A stretch of DNA of 64,000 nucleotides from DTHT01 sp037444625 (GTDB lineage: Bacteria; Acidobacteriota; Terriglobia; Bryobacterales; Bryobacteraceae). Location of the stretch: positions 1 through 64,000 of the forward strand of contig JBBIMA010000015.1 of NCBI GenBank assembly GCA_037444625.1, written 5' to 3'. The position numbers and the translations under genes were made by a program. This document shows, piece by piece, positions 12,786-21,403 of the stretch (position 1 is the stretch's first letter; every line of letters starts with the position of its first letter). The notes under the pieces are model-generated. The model saw nothing but the letters and a program-made list of their open reading frames with translations. It had not been told where the DNA came from and did not search any database.

Positions 12786-14222
12786 ATGACCCGGCGGGAG
12801 CTCTTCCGGCGCTCCGCCGCCTGGGCGACGATCACCCGAGCAGGCGCGGCCGAGCGCCCGAATTTCCTCTTCATCCTGGCCGACGATCTCGGCTGGAGCG
12901 ACACCACCCCTTACGGCGCCGATTTGCACGAGACGCCGCAGTTGGAACGCCTCGCCCGCGAGGGCGTGCGCTTCACCCGGGCTTACGCGGCCTCGCCCGT
13001 CTGCTCGCCTACTCGCGCCTCGATCCAGACCGGCAAGTATCCGGCGCGGTTGCGGATCACGATCTGGCGAGAGGGCGCTCTGCGACCGCCCGGGAGCACT
13101 CGCCTGATCACGCCCGGTGTGGCGGCCGATCTGCCCCATTCGGAGGTGACCATCGCCGAAGCGCTGCGCGAGGCCGGCTACTTCACCATCCACATCGGCA
13201 AGTGGCACCTGGGCGGCGCCGAGCACTACCCGGAGACCCAAGGCTATGACGTGAATATCGGAGGCACGCTCTGGGGCGCTCCGGCCACCTATTTCTGGCC
13301 CTTCCGCGGCCCCTTCGGCCAGCAGCGCGAACACCGCTACGTGCCGGGCTTGCCGCTGGGACGGCCGGGCGAGTACCTCACCGACCGGCTGACCGACGAA
13401 GCCCTCAAGATGATCGAGGCGGCCGCCCGCCGGCCCTTCTGGCTGAATCTTTGCTATCACACGGTGCACACGCCGATCGAGGGCAAGCCCGAGCTGGCGG
13501 AGCGCTACCGCAGCCGCATCCGCGACGGCCTGCATCACCGCAACCCGGACTACGCCGCCATGGTCCGCAGCCTGGATGAGAACATCGGCCGGCTGCTCGC
13601 GCACTTGGACCAGCGCGGGCTGGCCTCCAACACCTGGGTCATCTTCACTTCCGACAACGGCGGCTACGTCAATGCCTACCGCGGCCGGCAGGTGACCGAC
13701 AACTACCCGCTGCGTTCAGGCAAGGGGTCCCTTTACGAGGGCGGCCTGCGCGTGCCCTTGATCGTGCGGGGGCCGGGCGCAGCCGCCGGGCGCGTCTGCC
13801 ACGAGCCGGTCTGCTCGACCGATTTCTATCCCACGCTGCTCGAGCTGGCCGGCGTGAAGGGCGATCCGGCGCACAACGCCGCCCTGGACGGCGTGAGCCT
13901 GGTCCCCCTGCTGCGCCGTCCGGAAGCGCGCCTGGAGCGCGAGGAACTCTATTTCCACTACCCGCACTACTACGCCACCACGACGCCGGTCAGCGCGCTG
14001 CTGCGCCGGGAAGGCGCCCGCCAATGGAAGCTGCTCGAATACTTCGAGGACGGCCGCTGCGAGCTCTACGACCTGGCGGCCGATCCGGGCGAGACGCGAG
14101 ACTTGGCCGGAGAATTCCCGCAGGTGGTCGAGCGTCTGCGGGCGCGGCTGCACGCCTGGCGGAAGCAAACGGGCGCGCCTCTGCCGGTTCCCAATCCCGA
14201 GTTCAAGAAGGCGCCCGGCTAG
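12786..14222 (+). CDS. Tat-exported arylsulfatase-type sulfatase
   Basis: This enzyme hydrolyses sulfate esters, probably on polysaccharides or other organosulfates outside the cytoplasm. The 478-residue protein begins MTRRELFRRSAA, which resembles a twin-arginine signal. The metal-binding DD pair sits at about 33-34 (FLFILADDLGWSD). The sulfatase signature PVCSPTRAS places the cysteine converted to formylglycine at about residue 73. Further conserved parts are GKWHLGG and TSDNGG. A formylglycine-generating enzyme would be needed for activity, and none is present in the window. The gene is divergent from carA and converges on the ASKHA gene two bases after its stop. Confidence 0.92.
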   Translation: MTRRELFRRSAAWATITRAGAAERPNFLFILADDLGWSDTTPYGADLHETPQLERLAREGVRFTRAYAASPVCSPTRASIQTGKYPARLRITIWREGALRPPGSTRLITPGVAADLPHSEVTIAEALREAGYFTIHIGKWHLGGAEHYPETQGYDVNIGGTLWGAPATYFWPFRGPFGQQREHRYVPGLPLGRPGEYLTDRLTDEALKMIEAAARRPFWLNLCYHTVHTPIEGKPELAERYRSRIRDGLHHRNPDYAAMVRSLDENIGRLLAHLDQRGLASNTWVIFTSDNGGYVNAYRGRQVTDNYPLRSGKGSLYEGGLRVPLIVRGPGAAAGRVCHEPVCSTDFYPTLLELAGVKGDPAHNAALDGVSLVPLLRRPEARLEREELYFHYPHYYATTTPVSALLRREGARQWKLLEYFEDGRCELYDLAADPGETRDLAGEFPQVVERLRARLHAWRKQTGAPLPVPNPEFKKAPG

Positions 14223-14224
14223 TC

Positions 14225-15748
14225 TCAGGCGGACGGAAACAGCATCTCCTGCACGAAGATTTCCTGGAACTCCGGGTCGGAGGCCAGCGGGATGTGCTCG
14301 ACCCGGCGGCGCAGGCGGTCGAAGCCGCCCGACTCCCCGTCGGTCACAAACAGGGCGAGCTTGGCGCCCAGCAAGGCGGTGTTGCCCGCCGGGGTGACGA
14401 TCTCCTCGGGAAAGTCAATCAGGCCGATGCGACGGGCGCTGGCGCGGTTGACGTAGTTGCCGAAGGCGCCCGCCAGATAGAGGCGTGCGACGTCCCCGCG
14501 GGCGGCGCCCAGGCGCGCCAGCAGGATGCGGATGCCGGCGGCGATGGCGGCTTTGGCGAGCTGGAGCTCGCGGATATCCCGCTGAGTGAGGATCACCGGG
14601 GGGCAAAGCTCCCAGCCCTCGCCCTCCGCCAGCAGATTGCCCCGGGCGTTCAGCAGGCCCAGATCCAAGGCCACGGCCGCGGCGTCCACCAGCCCGCTGC
14701 CGCAGATCCCGCGCGGCTCGACGCCCCCCAGCACGCGGCACTCCACCCGGCCGTCGCGGGCCGCCACCTCGCAGATCGCGCCGGTGGCCGCGCGCATGCC
14801 CCGGCTGATGCGCCCGCCTTCGAAGGCCGGGCCGGCCGCCGCCGAGGCGCAGACGATCCGCCCGCGCGTGCCGAAGACGATCTCGCCGTTGGTGCCCAAG
14901 TCAATCAGGCCGGTCAACCGCGAGGTCTCCATTAGGCGGGCGGCCAGCAGGCCGGCCAGGATGTCGCTGCCCACGAAGCCGCCCAGGCAGGGCAGGAACA
15001 GGACCGGGGGATCGCCGGGAATCTGCCAGTCGAGCTCGGAGGAGCGGAACATTTCCAGGCCGTCGCGTTCCGGCTGAAAGGGCACGTGCGCCAGCGGCTC
15101 CGGGTCAATCCCGGCGAACAGATGGTGCATCACGGTGTTGCCCACCAGCACCACCTTGCGCAGGGGGCCTGGGGCGGAGGCGGCCAGCTCGGCGGCCATC
15201 CCTCCCAGCGCGGCCCGGATCAGGTCGCGCAGGCGGGCCAAGCCCTCGGGCCGGAGGGCGACCTGAATGCGGCTCATGACATCGGCTCCGAAAGCGGCCT
15301 GGGGATTCAAGGCCGAACGCACGCCCAGCACGCGTCCGGTGGCCAGATCCAGGAGCTGGGCGACCAGGGTGGTGGTGCCGACGTCCACCGCCAAGCCCAA
15401 ACCCTCGCCGGGGGTGAACTCGAAGGGGGTGTCGTCGGCCAGGATGGCGGTCTCCCACTGGCCGACCTCCAGAGTCAGCGGGCCCTCGATGCGCGCGCGG
15501 CAGGCCAGGCGCCAACCGGCCGCCAGCTCGGCCGGCTTAAGGGCCCGCCGGTCGTCGGGGGTGACCGGCAGCCGGCCTTCGAGCAGGCGCACGCGGCAGC
15601 GCTTGCACAGCCCGCGGCCGCCGCAAGGAAACTCGACCCCCCAGGGAAACAGCACGTCCTGGAGCGGGGTCCCCGGGGCTACGCTAACAGTCTGCCCGAG
15701 GGGCTCCAGGCGAAGGGTGGTAGGCGGCGGCCCGGCTGCGGCGCTCAT
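14225..15748 (-). CDS. RACo-like ASKHA ATPase with N-terminal 2Fe-2S ferredoxin domain
   Basis: Proteins of this type (DUF4445/RACo family) use ATP and an iron-sulfur cluster to reactivate corrinoid proteins or related low-potential centres. The first 90 residues form a plant-type ferredoxin domain with cysteines at 42, 48, 51 and 83 (FPCGGRGLCKRC, then LACRAR). The remainder is an ASKHA fold with GLAVDVGTTTLVAQLLDL as phosphate-binding loop and a later IDLGTNGEIVFGTRG. The start ATG overlaps the accA stop as ATGA, so translation is probably coupled. No corrinoid methyltransferase is visible in the window, so the target is unknown. Confidence 0.85.
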   Translation of the reverse strand: MSAAAGPPPTTLRLEPLGQTVSVAPGTPLQDVLFPWGVEFPCGGRGLCKRCRVRLLEGRLPVTPDDRRALKPAELAAGWRLACRARIEGPLTLEVGQWETAILADDTPFEFTPGEGLGLAVDVGTTTLVAQLLDLATGRVLGVRSALNPQAAFGADVMSRIQVALRPEGLARLRDLIRAALGGMAAELAASAPGPLRKVVLVGNTVMHHLFAGIDPEPLAHVPFQPERDGLEMFRSSELDWQIPGDPPVLFLPCLGGFVGSDILAGLLAARLMETSRLTGLIDLGTNGEIVFGTRGRIVCASAAAGPAFEGGRISRGMRAATGAICEVAARDGRVECRVLGGVEPRGICGSGLVDAAAVALDLGLLNARGNLLAEGEGWELCPPVILTQRDIRELQLAKAAIAAGIRILLARLGAARGDVARLYLAGAFGNYVNRASARRIGLIDFPEEIVTPAGNTALLGAKLALFVTDGESGGFDRLRRRVEHIPLASDPEFQEIFVQEMLFPSA

Positions 15749-16602
15749 TCGGCAAAAAACGCGCCCATGCGGCGGAACTTCTGGAAGCGCTCCTCGACGA
15801 GCTGCTCGGGGCTGAGCGGCGCCAGCTCCTCCAGGGCGCGCCGCAGGAACTCCCGGACGCTGGCGGCGGCCTGGTCCCAGTCGGTGTGGGCCCCCTCGCC
15901 GGGCTCGGGGATGATGCCGTCAATCAGGCCCAGGCGATAGAGGTCCTCGGCGGTCAGGCGCAGCGCGGCGGCGGCCCGCTCGGCCAGTTTGGCGTCGCGG
16001 TAGATGATGGCGGCGCAACTTTCCGGCGAGATCACGCTGTAAATGGCGTTCTCCAGCATGTAGATGCGGTCGCCGACGCCCAGGGCCAGGGCGCCTCCGC
16101 TGCCCCCCTCGCCGATGCAGATGACGATGATGGGCGTGCCCAGGCGGGCCATTTCGCGCAGGTTGACGGCGATGGCTTCCGCCTGGCCGCGCTCCTCGGC
16201 ATCCACGCCCGGGTAGGCGCCCGGGGTGTCCAGCAGGGTCAGGACGGGCCGGCCGAACTTGGCCGCCAGTTGCATGACGCGCAGAGCCTTGCGATAGCCC
16301 TCCGGTTTGGGCATGCCGAAGTTGCGCAACAGCTTCTGCTTGGTATCGCGCCCCTTTTGCTGGCCGACGACCATGATGGGCCGGCCTTCGAAAAACCCCA
16401 TGCCGCAGACGATCGCCGGATCGTCGGCGAAGCGCCGGTCGCCGTGGATTTCCATGAAGTCGGTGAACAGCCGCTGGATGTAGTCCAGGGAATGGGGCCG
16501 CTTGGGGTGGCGTGCGATCTGCACGCGCTGCCAGGCCAGGTTGGTTTCGCCCCCCGTACCGGCGCTCGGTTCGGCGGGCGGCGGATTGGCTGCGTCGCTC
16601 AT
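15745..16602 (-). CDS. accA: Acetyl-CoA carboxylase carboxyltransferase, alpha subunit
   Basis: AccA with AccD transfers the carboxyl group from biotin to acetyl-CoA, the committed step of fatty acid synthesis. The 285-residue protein has the crotonase-like carboxyltransferase core: HGDRRFADDPAIVCGMG, GQQKGRDTK, LLDTPGAYPGVDAEERGQ and IVICIGEGGSGGALALG. It is somewhat shorter than the 315-320 residues of the E. coli protein, mainly at the N-terminus, which starts with a Pro/Gly-rich stretch. It lies 25 bases after dnaE, an arrangement also known from Gammaproteobacteria, and overlaps the next gene by four bases. Confidence 0.96.
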   Translation of the reverse strand: MSDAANPPPAEPSAGTGGETNLAWQRVQIARHPKRPHSLDYIQRLFTDFMEIHGDRRFADDPAIVCGMGFFEGRPIMVVGQQKGRDTKQKLLRNFGMPKPEGYRKALRVMQLAAKFGRPVLTLLDTPGAYPGVDAEERGQAEAIAVNLREMARLGTPIIVICIGEGGSGGALALGVGDRIYMLENAIYSVISPESCAAIIYRDAKLAERAAAALRLTAEDLYRLGLIDGIIPEPGEGAHTDWDQAAASVREFLRRALEELAPLSPEQLVEERFQKFRRMGAFFAE

Positions 16603-16627
16603 TGATCGTCCTTGGCGGCCCGCCCTG

Positions 16628-19600
16628 TCAACCGGCCAGCACCTCGAGGGCGTCCGGGCCGCAGATGCGCTCGACCTCCCGCTTGAACTCCCGGTCGGGC
16701 CGCACCTTTTGGCTTATATCCAAGATTACCGAAAAGTCGCGTGGCCGCTCCAGCCGGAGGCGCACCTCGGTCGGGCCGGGCTTGCGCTGGAAGAGCCGGG
16801 CCAGGGCCTCGGCCGCTTCGCCCGTCGGGCTGGCCGCCAGCGGGACTCGAATCGAGATCAGGCCGGGCCACTGGAGCCCCGCCACCGCCAGCGGCACGAT
16901 CTCCTGGACCGAAATTTTGGGCGGGGCCCCCTCCTCGGGCAGAGCGGTCCCGTGCAGCAGGACGGCTTCGCCCTCCTTCAGGTCCTGCGCCAGGCGTTCG
17001 TAGTGCTGGCCGAAAATCACCAGGTCCACCGTGCCGTAGGAATCCTCCAGTTGCGCCGCCGCCCAGGGCCGGCCCTCGCGCGTGCGCCGGCGCTGTACGG
17101 CGGTCAGCAAGCCGCACAGGGCCACCTCGGCGCCGCGGGCCAGCCCCTCCAGGGTGTCGCTGCTGTGGGTGGCCAGCTCGCGAATCTTTTCGGCGTACTG
17201 CTCCAGGGGATGGCCCGTGACGTAGAAGCCGAGAACCTCTTTCTCGAAGGCCAGCTTCTGCTCGGTGGTCCATTCCGGGGCCGCGGGCAGGGGCTTCTCC
17301 AGGCTCGGACCGTCCTGCCAGCCCGCGAACAGGCCGGCCTGCCCGTTGGCCCGGTCGCGCCAGGCGCGCTGGCCGGCTTCGACGGCCGCGTCCAGGGCGG
17401 CCAGAAGCTGGGCCCGGTGACCGCCCAGAGAGTCCATCGCCCCTGCCTTGATCAGGTTCTCCAGCACCCGCCGGTTCAGCGAGCTCAGGTCCACGCGCTC
17501 GCAGAACTGATAGAGCGAGCGGAAGCGGCCCACTTCGCGCCGCGCCGCCAGGATGGCCTCCACCGACGACTGGCCGAGGTTCTTGATCGCCCCCAGGCCG
17601 AAGCGGATCGCTTCGCCGTCCGGGGTGAAACTCCAGTCGCTGGCGTTGACGTCCGGCGGAAGCACGCGGATGCCCATCTCGCGGCACTCGTTGATGTACT
17701 TGACGACCTTGGCCGTGTTGCCGGTCTCGGAAGTCAGCAAGGCGGCCATGAAGTAGACCGGGTAATGGGCCTTCAGATAGGCGGTGATGTAGGCCAGATA
17801 GGCGTAGGCGGCCGAATGGGATTTGTTGAAACCGTAGCCGGCGAACTGCTCCATCAGATCGAAGAGCTTCTCGACCTTCCGGCGGGGATGGCCGCGCTGG
17901 AGGGCGCCCCGCAGGAAGCGCTCGCGCTGGGCGGCCATTTCCTCGGGTTTCTTCTTGCCCATGGCGCGGCGCAGGATGTCCGCCTCGCCCAGGGTGTAGC
18001 CGGCCAGGCGGTGGGCGATCTGCATCACCTGTTCCTGATAAACGATGACGCCGTACGTCTCTTCCAGGATCTCTTTCAGTTCCGGCAGCTCGTAGACCAC
18101 CGGACGGCGGCCGTGCTTGCGCTCGATGAAATCGTCGGTCATGCCGCCCTGGATGGGGCCGGGGCGGTAGAGGGCGTTCAGGGCGATGAGATCCTCCAGG
18201 CGGCTGGGTTGGGCGCGCCGGAGCAGGTCGCGCATGCCGGCGGATTCGAACTGGAAGACCCCGCTGGTGAAACCGCGCCCGAAGATCTCGTAGGTCTTGG
18301 GGTCGTCCAAAGGCAACTCCTCCAGGGCCAGCTTTTCGCCCCGGTGGGTCTCGATCAGGCGCAGGGCGTCGTGGATCAGGGTGAGAGTGGTCAGCCCCAG
18401 GAAGTCCATCTTGAGCAGGCCGAGCTGCTCGAGGCCCTGCATGTCGAATTGGGTGACCACCTCGTCCTTATTGGTGCGGTACAGGGGCACGATTTCCTTC
18501 AGCGGAACGGGTGAGATCACCACGCCGGCGGCGTGCACCGAGGCGTTGCGCGCCAGGCCCTCCAGCCGGCGGGCTACTTGCAGGACGTCGCCCACCCGCG
18601 CGTCCTTCTCGGCCGCCTCCCCGAGCGCCGGCTCCATGCGCAGGGCCTCCTCCAGGGTGATGTTCAGGACGTTGGGCACCAGCTTGCTGATGCGGTCCAC
18701 CTCGGCGTAGCTCATGTCGAGCACGCGGCCGACGTCCTTGATGCCCGCCCGGGCCCCCAGCGTCCCGAAAGTGATGATCTGGGCCACCTGCTCGCGCCCG
18801 TACTTCTCGGTGACGTACTGGATGACCTCGCCCCGCCGGTTGGTGCAGAAGTCAATGTCAATATCGGGCAGGCTGATGCGCTCGGGATTGAGGAAGCGCT
18901 CGAACAGCAGCTCGTACTGGAGCGGGTCAATGTCGGTGATGCCCATGGCGTAGCTGACCAGGCTGCCCGCGGCGGAGCCGCGCCCGGGCCCCACCGGGAT
19001 GCCCCGCGAGCGCGCGAACCGGATGAAGTCCCAGACGATCAGGAAATAGCCGGCGAACTTCATCTGCCGGATGATCCGGATCTCCCGGTCCAGGCGTTCC
19101 AGATACTCGGTGAGGTCGTGCTTGAGACGGCCGGCGGCCCGCAGGGCCTCCAGCCGGGGCCGGCGCCGTTCGAAGCCTTGCCGGGCCACCCATTCGAAGT
19201 AGGTGTCGGTGGTGTGCCCTTCCGGCACGTCGAATCTGGGGAACGGCTCGCCGATGCGGTCCAGCCGCACCTGGCAGCGCTGGGCTATCTCCCAGGTGCG
19301 GTCCAGGGCCTCCTCCAACTCCCCGAAGACCTGCATCATTTCGGCCCGGTTCTTCAAGTAGAAGTCCGGGGTGGGCCAGCGCAGCCGGGAGGGATCGCTC
19401 ATGGTTTTCCCGGTCTGGATGCAGAGGAGGATTTCGTGAGCTCGGGCGTCTTCTCTACGTAAGTAGTGGGTGTCGTTGGTGGCCACCAGGGGTATGCCGG
19501 TCTCACGCGACAGCCGGACCAAGCCGGGGACGACCGCCCGGTCCTGTGCCAGCCCGTGGTCTTGTATCTCTAAGAAAAAGTTGTCCTTACCGAAGATGTC

Positions 19601-20083
19601 CACATACGTGTAGGCCAGCCGGCGAGCCTCCTCGTAGCGCTCGCCCGCCAGCGCTTCGCTGATGTCCCCCCGCAGGCAACCGGAAAGGGCGATGAGGCCT
19701 TTAGCGTGGCTGGCGAGTAGGTCCTTGTCAATTCTAGGTTTGTAGTAGAAGCCCTCCAGGTAGCCCGCCGTCACCAACTGGATCAGGTTCCGGTAGCCCT
19801 CCTGCGTGGTGCACAGTAGCACCAGGTGATGGTATTTCTCGGTGCGGCTCTGCCGGCCCTGGGGCGCCACATAGGCCTCGCAACCGATCACCGGCAGGAT
19901 GCCGTGGCTGACGGCAGTGTTGTAGAACTGGACCGCCCCGAACAGGTTGCCGTGATCGGTCATGGCGACGGCGGGCATGCCCTGGGCGCGCACGGCTTCC
20001 ATGAGCTGGCCGATCTCGCAGGCGCCATCCAGCAGGGAGTAGTCGGTGTGGCAGTGCAGGTGGACGAAGGGGACGTCTGCCAT
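16628..20083 (-). CDS. dnaE: DNA polymerase III alpha subunit (replicative)
   Basis: This is the catalytic subunit of the replicative polymerase. The 1151 residues begin with a PHP domain (FVHLHCHTDYSLLDGA). The polymerase core includes the active-site aspartates in SLPDIDIDFCTNRRG and the motif PVGPGRGSAAGSLVSYA. A helix-hairpin-helix region, an OB-fold and a tau-binding C-terminus follow. I chose ATG 20083, giving MADVPFVHLHCH, because longer starts add residues foreign to the family. A TATACT box ten bases upstream suggests a leaderless message. It leads the dnaE-accA-ASKHA unit. Confidence 0.96.
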   Translation of the reverse strand: MADVPFVHLHCHTDYSLLDGACEIGQLMEAVRAQGMPAVAMTDHGNLFGAVQFYNTAVSHGILPVIGCEAYVAPQGRQSRTEKYHHLVLLCTTQEGYRNLIQLVTAGYLEGFYYKPRIDKDLLASHAKGLIALSGCLRGDISEALAGERYEEARRLAYTYVDIFGKDNFFLEIQDHGLAQDRAVVPGLVRLSRETGIPLVATNDTHYLRREDARAHEILLCIQTGKTMSDPSRLRWPTPDFYLKNRAEMMQVFGELEEALDRTWEIAQRCQVRLDRIGEPFPRFDVPEGHTTDTYFEWVARQGFERRRPRLEALRAAGRLKHDLTEYLERLDREIRIIRQMKFAGYFLIVWDFIRFARSRGIPVGPGRGSAAGSLVSYAMGITDIDPLQYELLFERFLNPERISLPDIDIDFCTNRRGEVIQYVTEKYGREQVAQIITFGTLGARAGIKDVGRVLDMSYAEVDRISKLVPNVLNITLEEALRMEPALGEAAEKDARVGDVLQVARRLEGLARNASVHAAGVVISPVPLKEIVPLYRTNKDEVVTQFDMQGLEQLGLLKMDFLGLTTLTLIHDALRLIETHRGEKLALEELPLDDPKTYEIFGRGFTSGVFQFESAGMRDLLRRAQPSRLEDLIALNALYRPGPIQGGMTDDFIERKHGRRPVVYELPELKEILEETYGVIVYQEQVMQIAHRLAGYTLGEADILRRAMGKKKPEEMAAQRERFLRGALQRGHPRRKVEKLFDLMEQFAGYGFNKSHSAAYAYLAYITAYLKAHYPVYFMAALLTSETGNTAKVVKYINECREMGIRVLPPDVNASDWSFTPDGEAIRFGLGAIKNLGQSSVEAILAARREVGRFRSLYQFCERVDLSSLNRRVLENLIKAGAMDSLGGHRAQLLAALDAAVEAGQRAWRDRANGQAGLFAGWQDGPSLEKPLPAAPEWTTEQKLAFEKEVLGFYVTGHPLEQYAEKIRELATHSSDTLEGLARGAEVALCGLLTAVQRRRTREGRPWAAAQLEDSYGTVDLVIFGQHYERLAQDLKEGEAVLLHGTALPEEGAPPKISVQEIVPLAVAGLQWPGLISIRVPLAASPTGEAAEALARLFQRKPGPTEVRLRLERPRDFSVILDISQKVRPDREFKREVERICGPDALEVLAG

Positions 20084-20093
20084 CCTGGTTTTC

Positions 20094-20099
20094 AGTATA
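20094..20099 (-). promoter_or_regulatory. -10 box of a leaderless-type dnaE promoter
   Basis: On the minus strand TATACT ends ten bases before the dnaE ATG (20083). Transcription would begin near 20087, only about four bases upstream of the start codon. No purine-rich Shine-Dalgarno sequence fits in between. Confidence 0.5.
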
Positions 20100-20138
20100 A
20101 GCCGGGCACTCCAGCCCGGGCGCACCGGCTTATGGAGG

Positions 20139-20144
20139 CATAAT
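20139..20144 (+). promoter_or_regulatory. -10 box of a leaderless-type promoter for the FG-GAP gene
   Basis: CATAAT lies ten bases before ATG 20155. It shares a 71-base intergenic region with the divergent dnaE promoter. Predicted untranslated leader: about four bases. Confidence 0.5.
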
Positions 20145-20154
20145 CAGTAGTACC

Positions 20155-21351
20155 ATGCGCGTAGGCACCAGCTTGGTTGTCGTGCTTGCCTGTTCCGCGG
20201 CGCAGGTTTCCTGGAAGCACCTTTCCAGTGCGGCCGGGGATTTTCCCGCACCCAACCCCGGGACCCAGCAAACCGCCTCTGTGGTCTGTGACTTCGATGG
20301 CGACGGCCTCAACGACTTCGCCATCGGCGAACGCACCGCCGCCCCGGCCGTGGTGTGGTACCGGCGCCACCCGTCCGGTTGGGTGCGTCACGTAGTGGAG
20401 GCGGGCGCCCTGAGGGTGGAAGCGGGCGGCGCCTGCGCCGACATTGACGGGGACGGCGATGCGGATCTCGTGCTGGGGGGCGACGCGCGCTCGAACGAAG
20501 TCTGGTGGTGGGAGAATCCCCGACCGGACTTTGACACGGGCAGGCCCTGGGTGCGCCGTGCGGTTAAGAATTCAGGCGCGAGAAAGCATCATGACCAGAT
20601 CTTCGGCGATTTCGACGGGGACGGCCGCCAGGAACTGGTCTTCTGGAATCAGGGCGCAGGCAAATTGTTTCTGGCGCGCATCCCGCCCGATCCGCGCAAC
20701 GCCGGCCCCTGGCCGTTGATCGAGATCTACTCTTACGGCGCTGACAGCGAGATGCTCCAGCGCGGCTCGCCGGCCGCCTTTCGCAGCGTCAACGAACACG
20801 AGGGACTGGCCAAGGCCGACATTGACGGCGACGGCCGGCCGGACATTATCGGCGGCGGCCGCTGGTTCAAGCACCTGGGCGGCGACCGGTTTCAAGAAAA
20901 CCTTATTGACGCCGGCTACGCCTTCTCGCGCGTTGCCGCCGGGCAACTGATCCGGGCAGGACGGCCGGAAGTCGTGCTGGTGGTGGGTGACGGCGAAGGC
21001 CCGCTGGCCCTTTACGAATGGGCCAAAGGCACTTGGAAGCCGCGCGCGTTGCTGGAGAAGGTCGTCAACGGCCACAGCCTGGACGTGGCGGACTTCGACC
21101 GTGATGGGAACCTCGATATTTTTTGCGCCGAAATGCGGCTGAACGGGGGTAACCCGGATTCGAAAGCCTGGCTGCTGCTGGGAGACGGGGCCGGAGGGTT
21201 CCGTCCCGTTGTGATCACCCGCGGCTTGGATCATCACGAGTCCAGGATGGCGGATCTGGACGGCGACGCTCGCCACGATATCCTGGGCAAGCCTTACAAC
21301 CACCGGACGCCTCGCCTGGACATCTGGCTCAACCGGGGCGCCGCCAAATGA
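20155..21351 (+). CDS. Secreted VCBS/FG-GAP repeat protein
   Basis: The 398-residue protein has a short hydrophobic signal segment (MRVGTSLVVVLACSAAQ) and then repeated calcium-binding loops of the form DxDGDGxxD: CDFDGDGLNDF, ADIDGDGDADL, GDFDGDGRQEL, ADIDGDGRPDI, ADFDRDGNLDI and ADLDGDARHDI. These repeats suggest a beta-propeller like the integrin alpha domain. Such proteins are common at the surface of Acidobacteria and Planctomycetes, and their ligands are mostly unknown. It is monocistronic and converges on the TonB receptor gene across a bidirectional terminator-like hairpin. Confidence 0.87.
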   Translation: MRVGTSLVVVLACSAAQVSWKHLSSAAGDFPAPNPGTQQTASVVCDFDGDGLNDFAIGERTAAPAVVWYRRHPSGWVRHVVEAGALRVEAGGACADIDGDGDADLVLGGDARSNEVWWWENPRPDFDTGRPWVRRAVKNSGARKHHDQIFGDFDGDGRQELVFWNQGAGKLFLARIPPDPRNAGPWPLIEIYSYGADSEMLQRGSPAAFRSVNEHEGLAKADIDGDGRPDIIGGGRWFKHLGGDRFQENLIDAGYAFSRVAAGQLIRAGRPEVVLVVGDGEGPLALYEWAKGTWKPRALLEKVVNGHSLDVADFDRDGNLDIFCAEMRLNGGNPDSKAWLLLGDGAGGFRPVVITRGLDHHESRMADLDGDARHDILGKPYNHRTPRLDIWLNRGAAK

Positions 21352-21354
21352 GAA

Positions 21355-21382
21355 GGGGCGGAACCCTCTCGGATTCCGCCCC
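21355..21382. terminator. Bidirectional hairpin between converging genes
   Basis: GGGGCGGAA (21355-21363) and TTCCGCCCC (21374-21382) form a perfect nine-base-pair stem with a ten-base loop. It sits exactly between the stop codons of the FG-GAP gene (+) and the TonB receptor gene (-), so it can serve both. There is no clear T-tract, so termination may be weak or the hairpin may mainly protect 3' ends. Confidence 0.7.
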
Positions 21383-21403
21383 GCAGATCTTGCCCGTCGC
21401 GCG

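Noticed and set aside
12665..12907. N-terminal extension of carA by 81 codons
   Set aside because: It would overlap the sulfatase gene and add sequence unlike CarA; the TTG with a GGGAGGA site gives the normal length.
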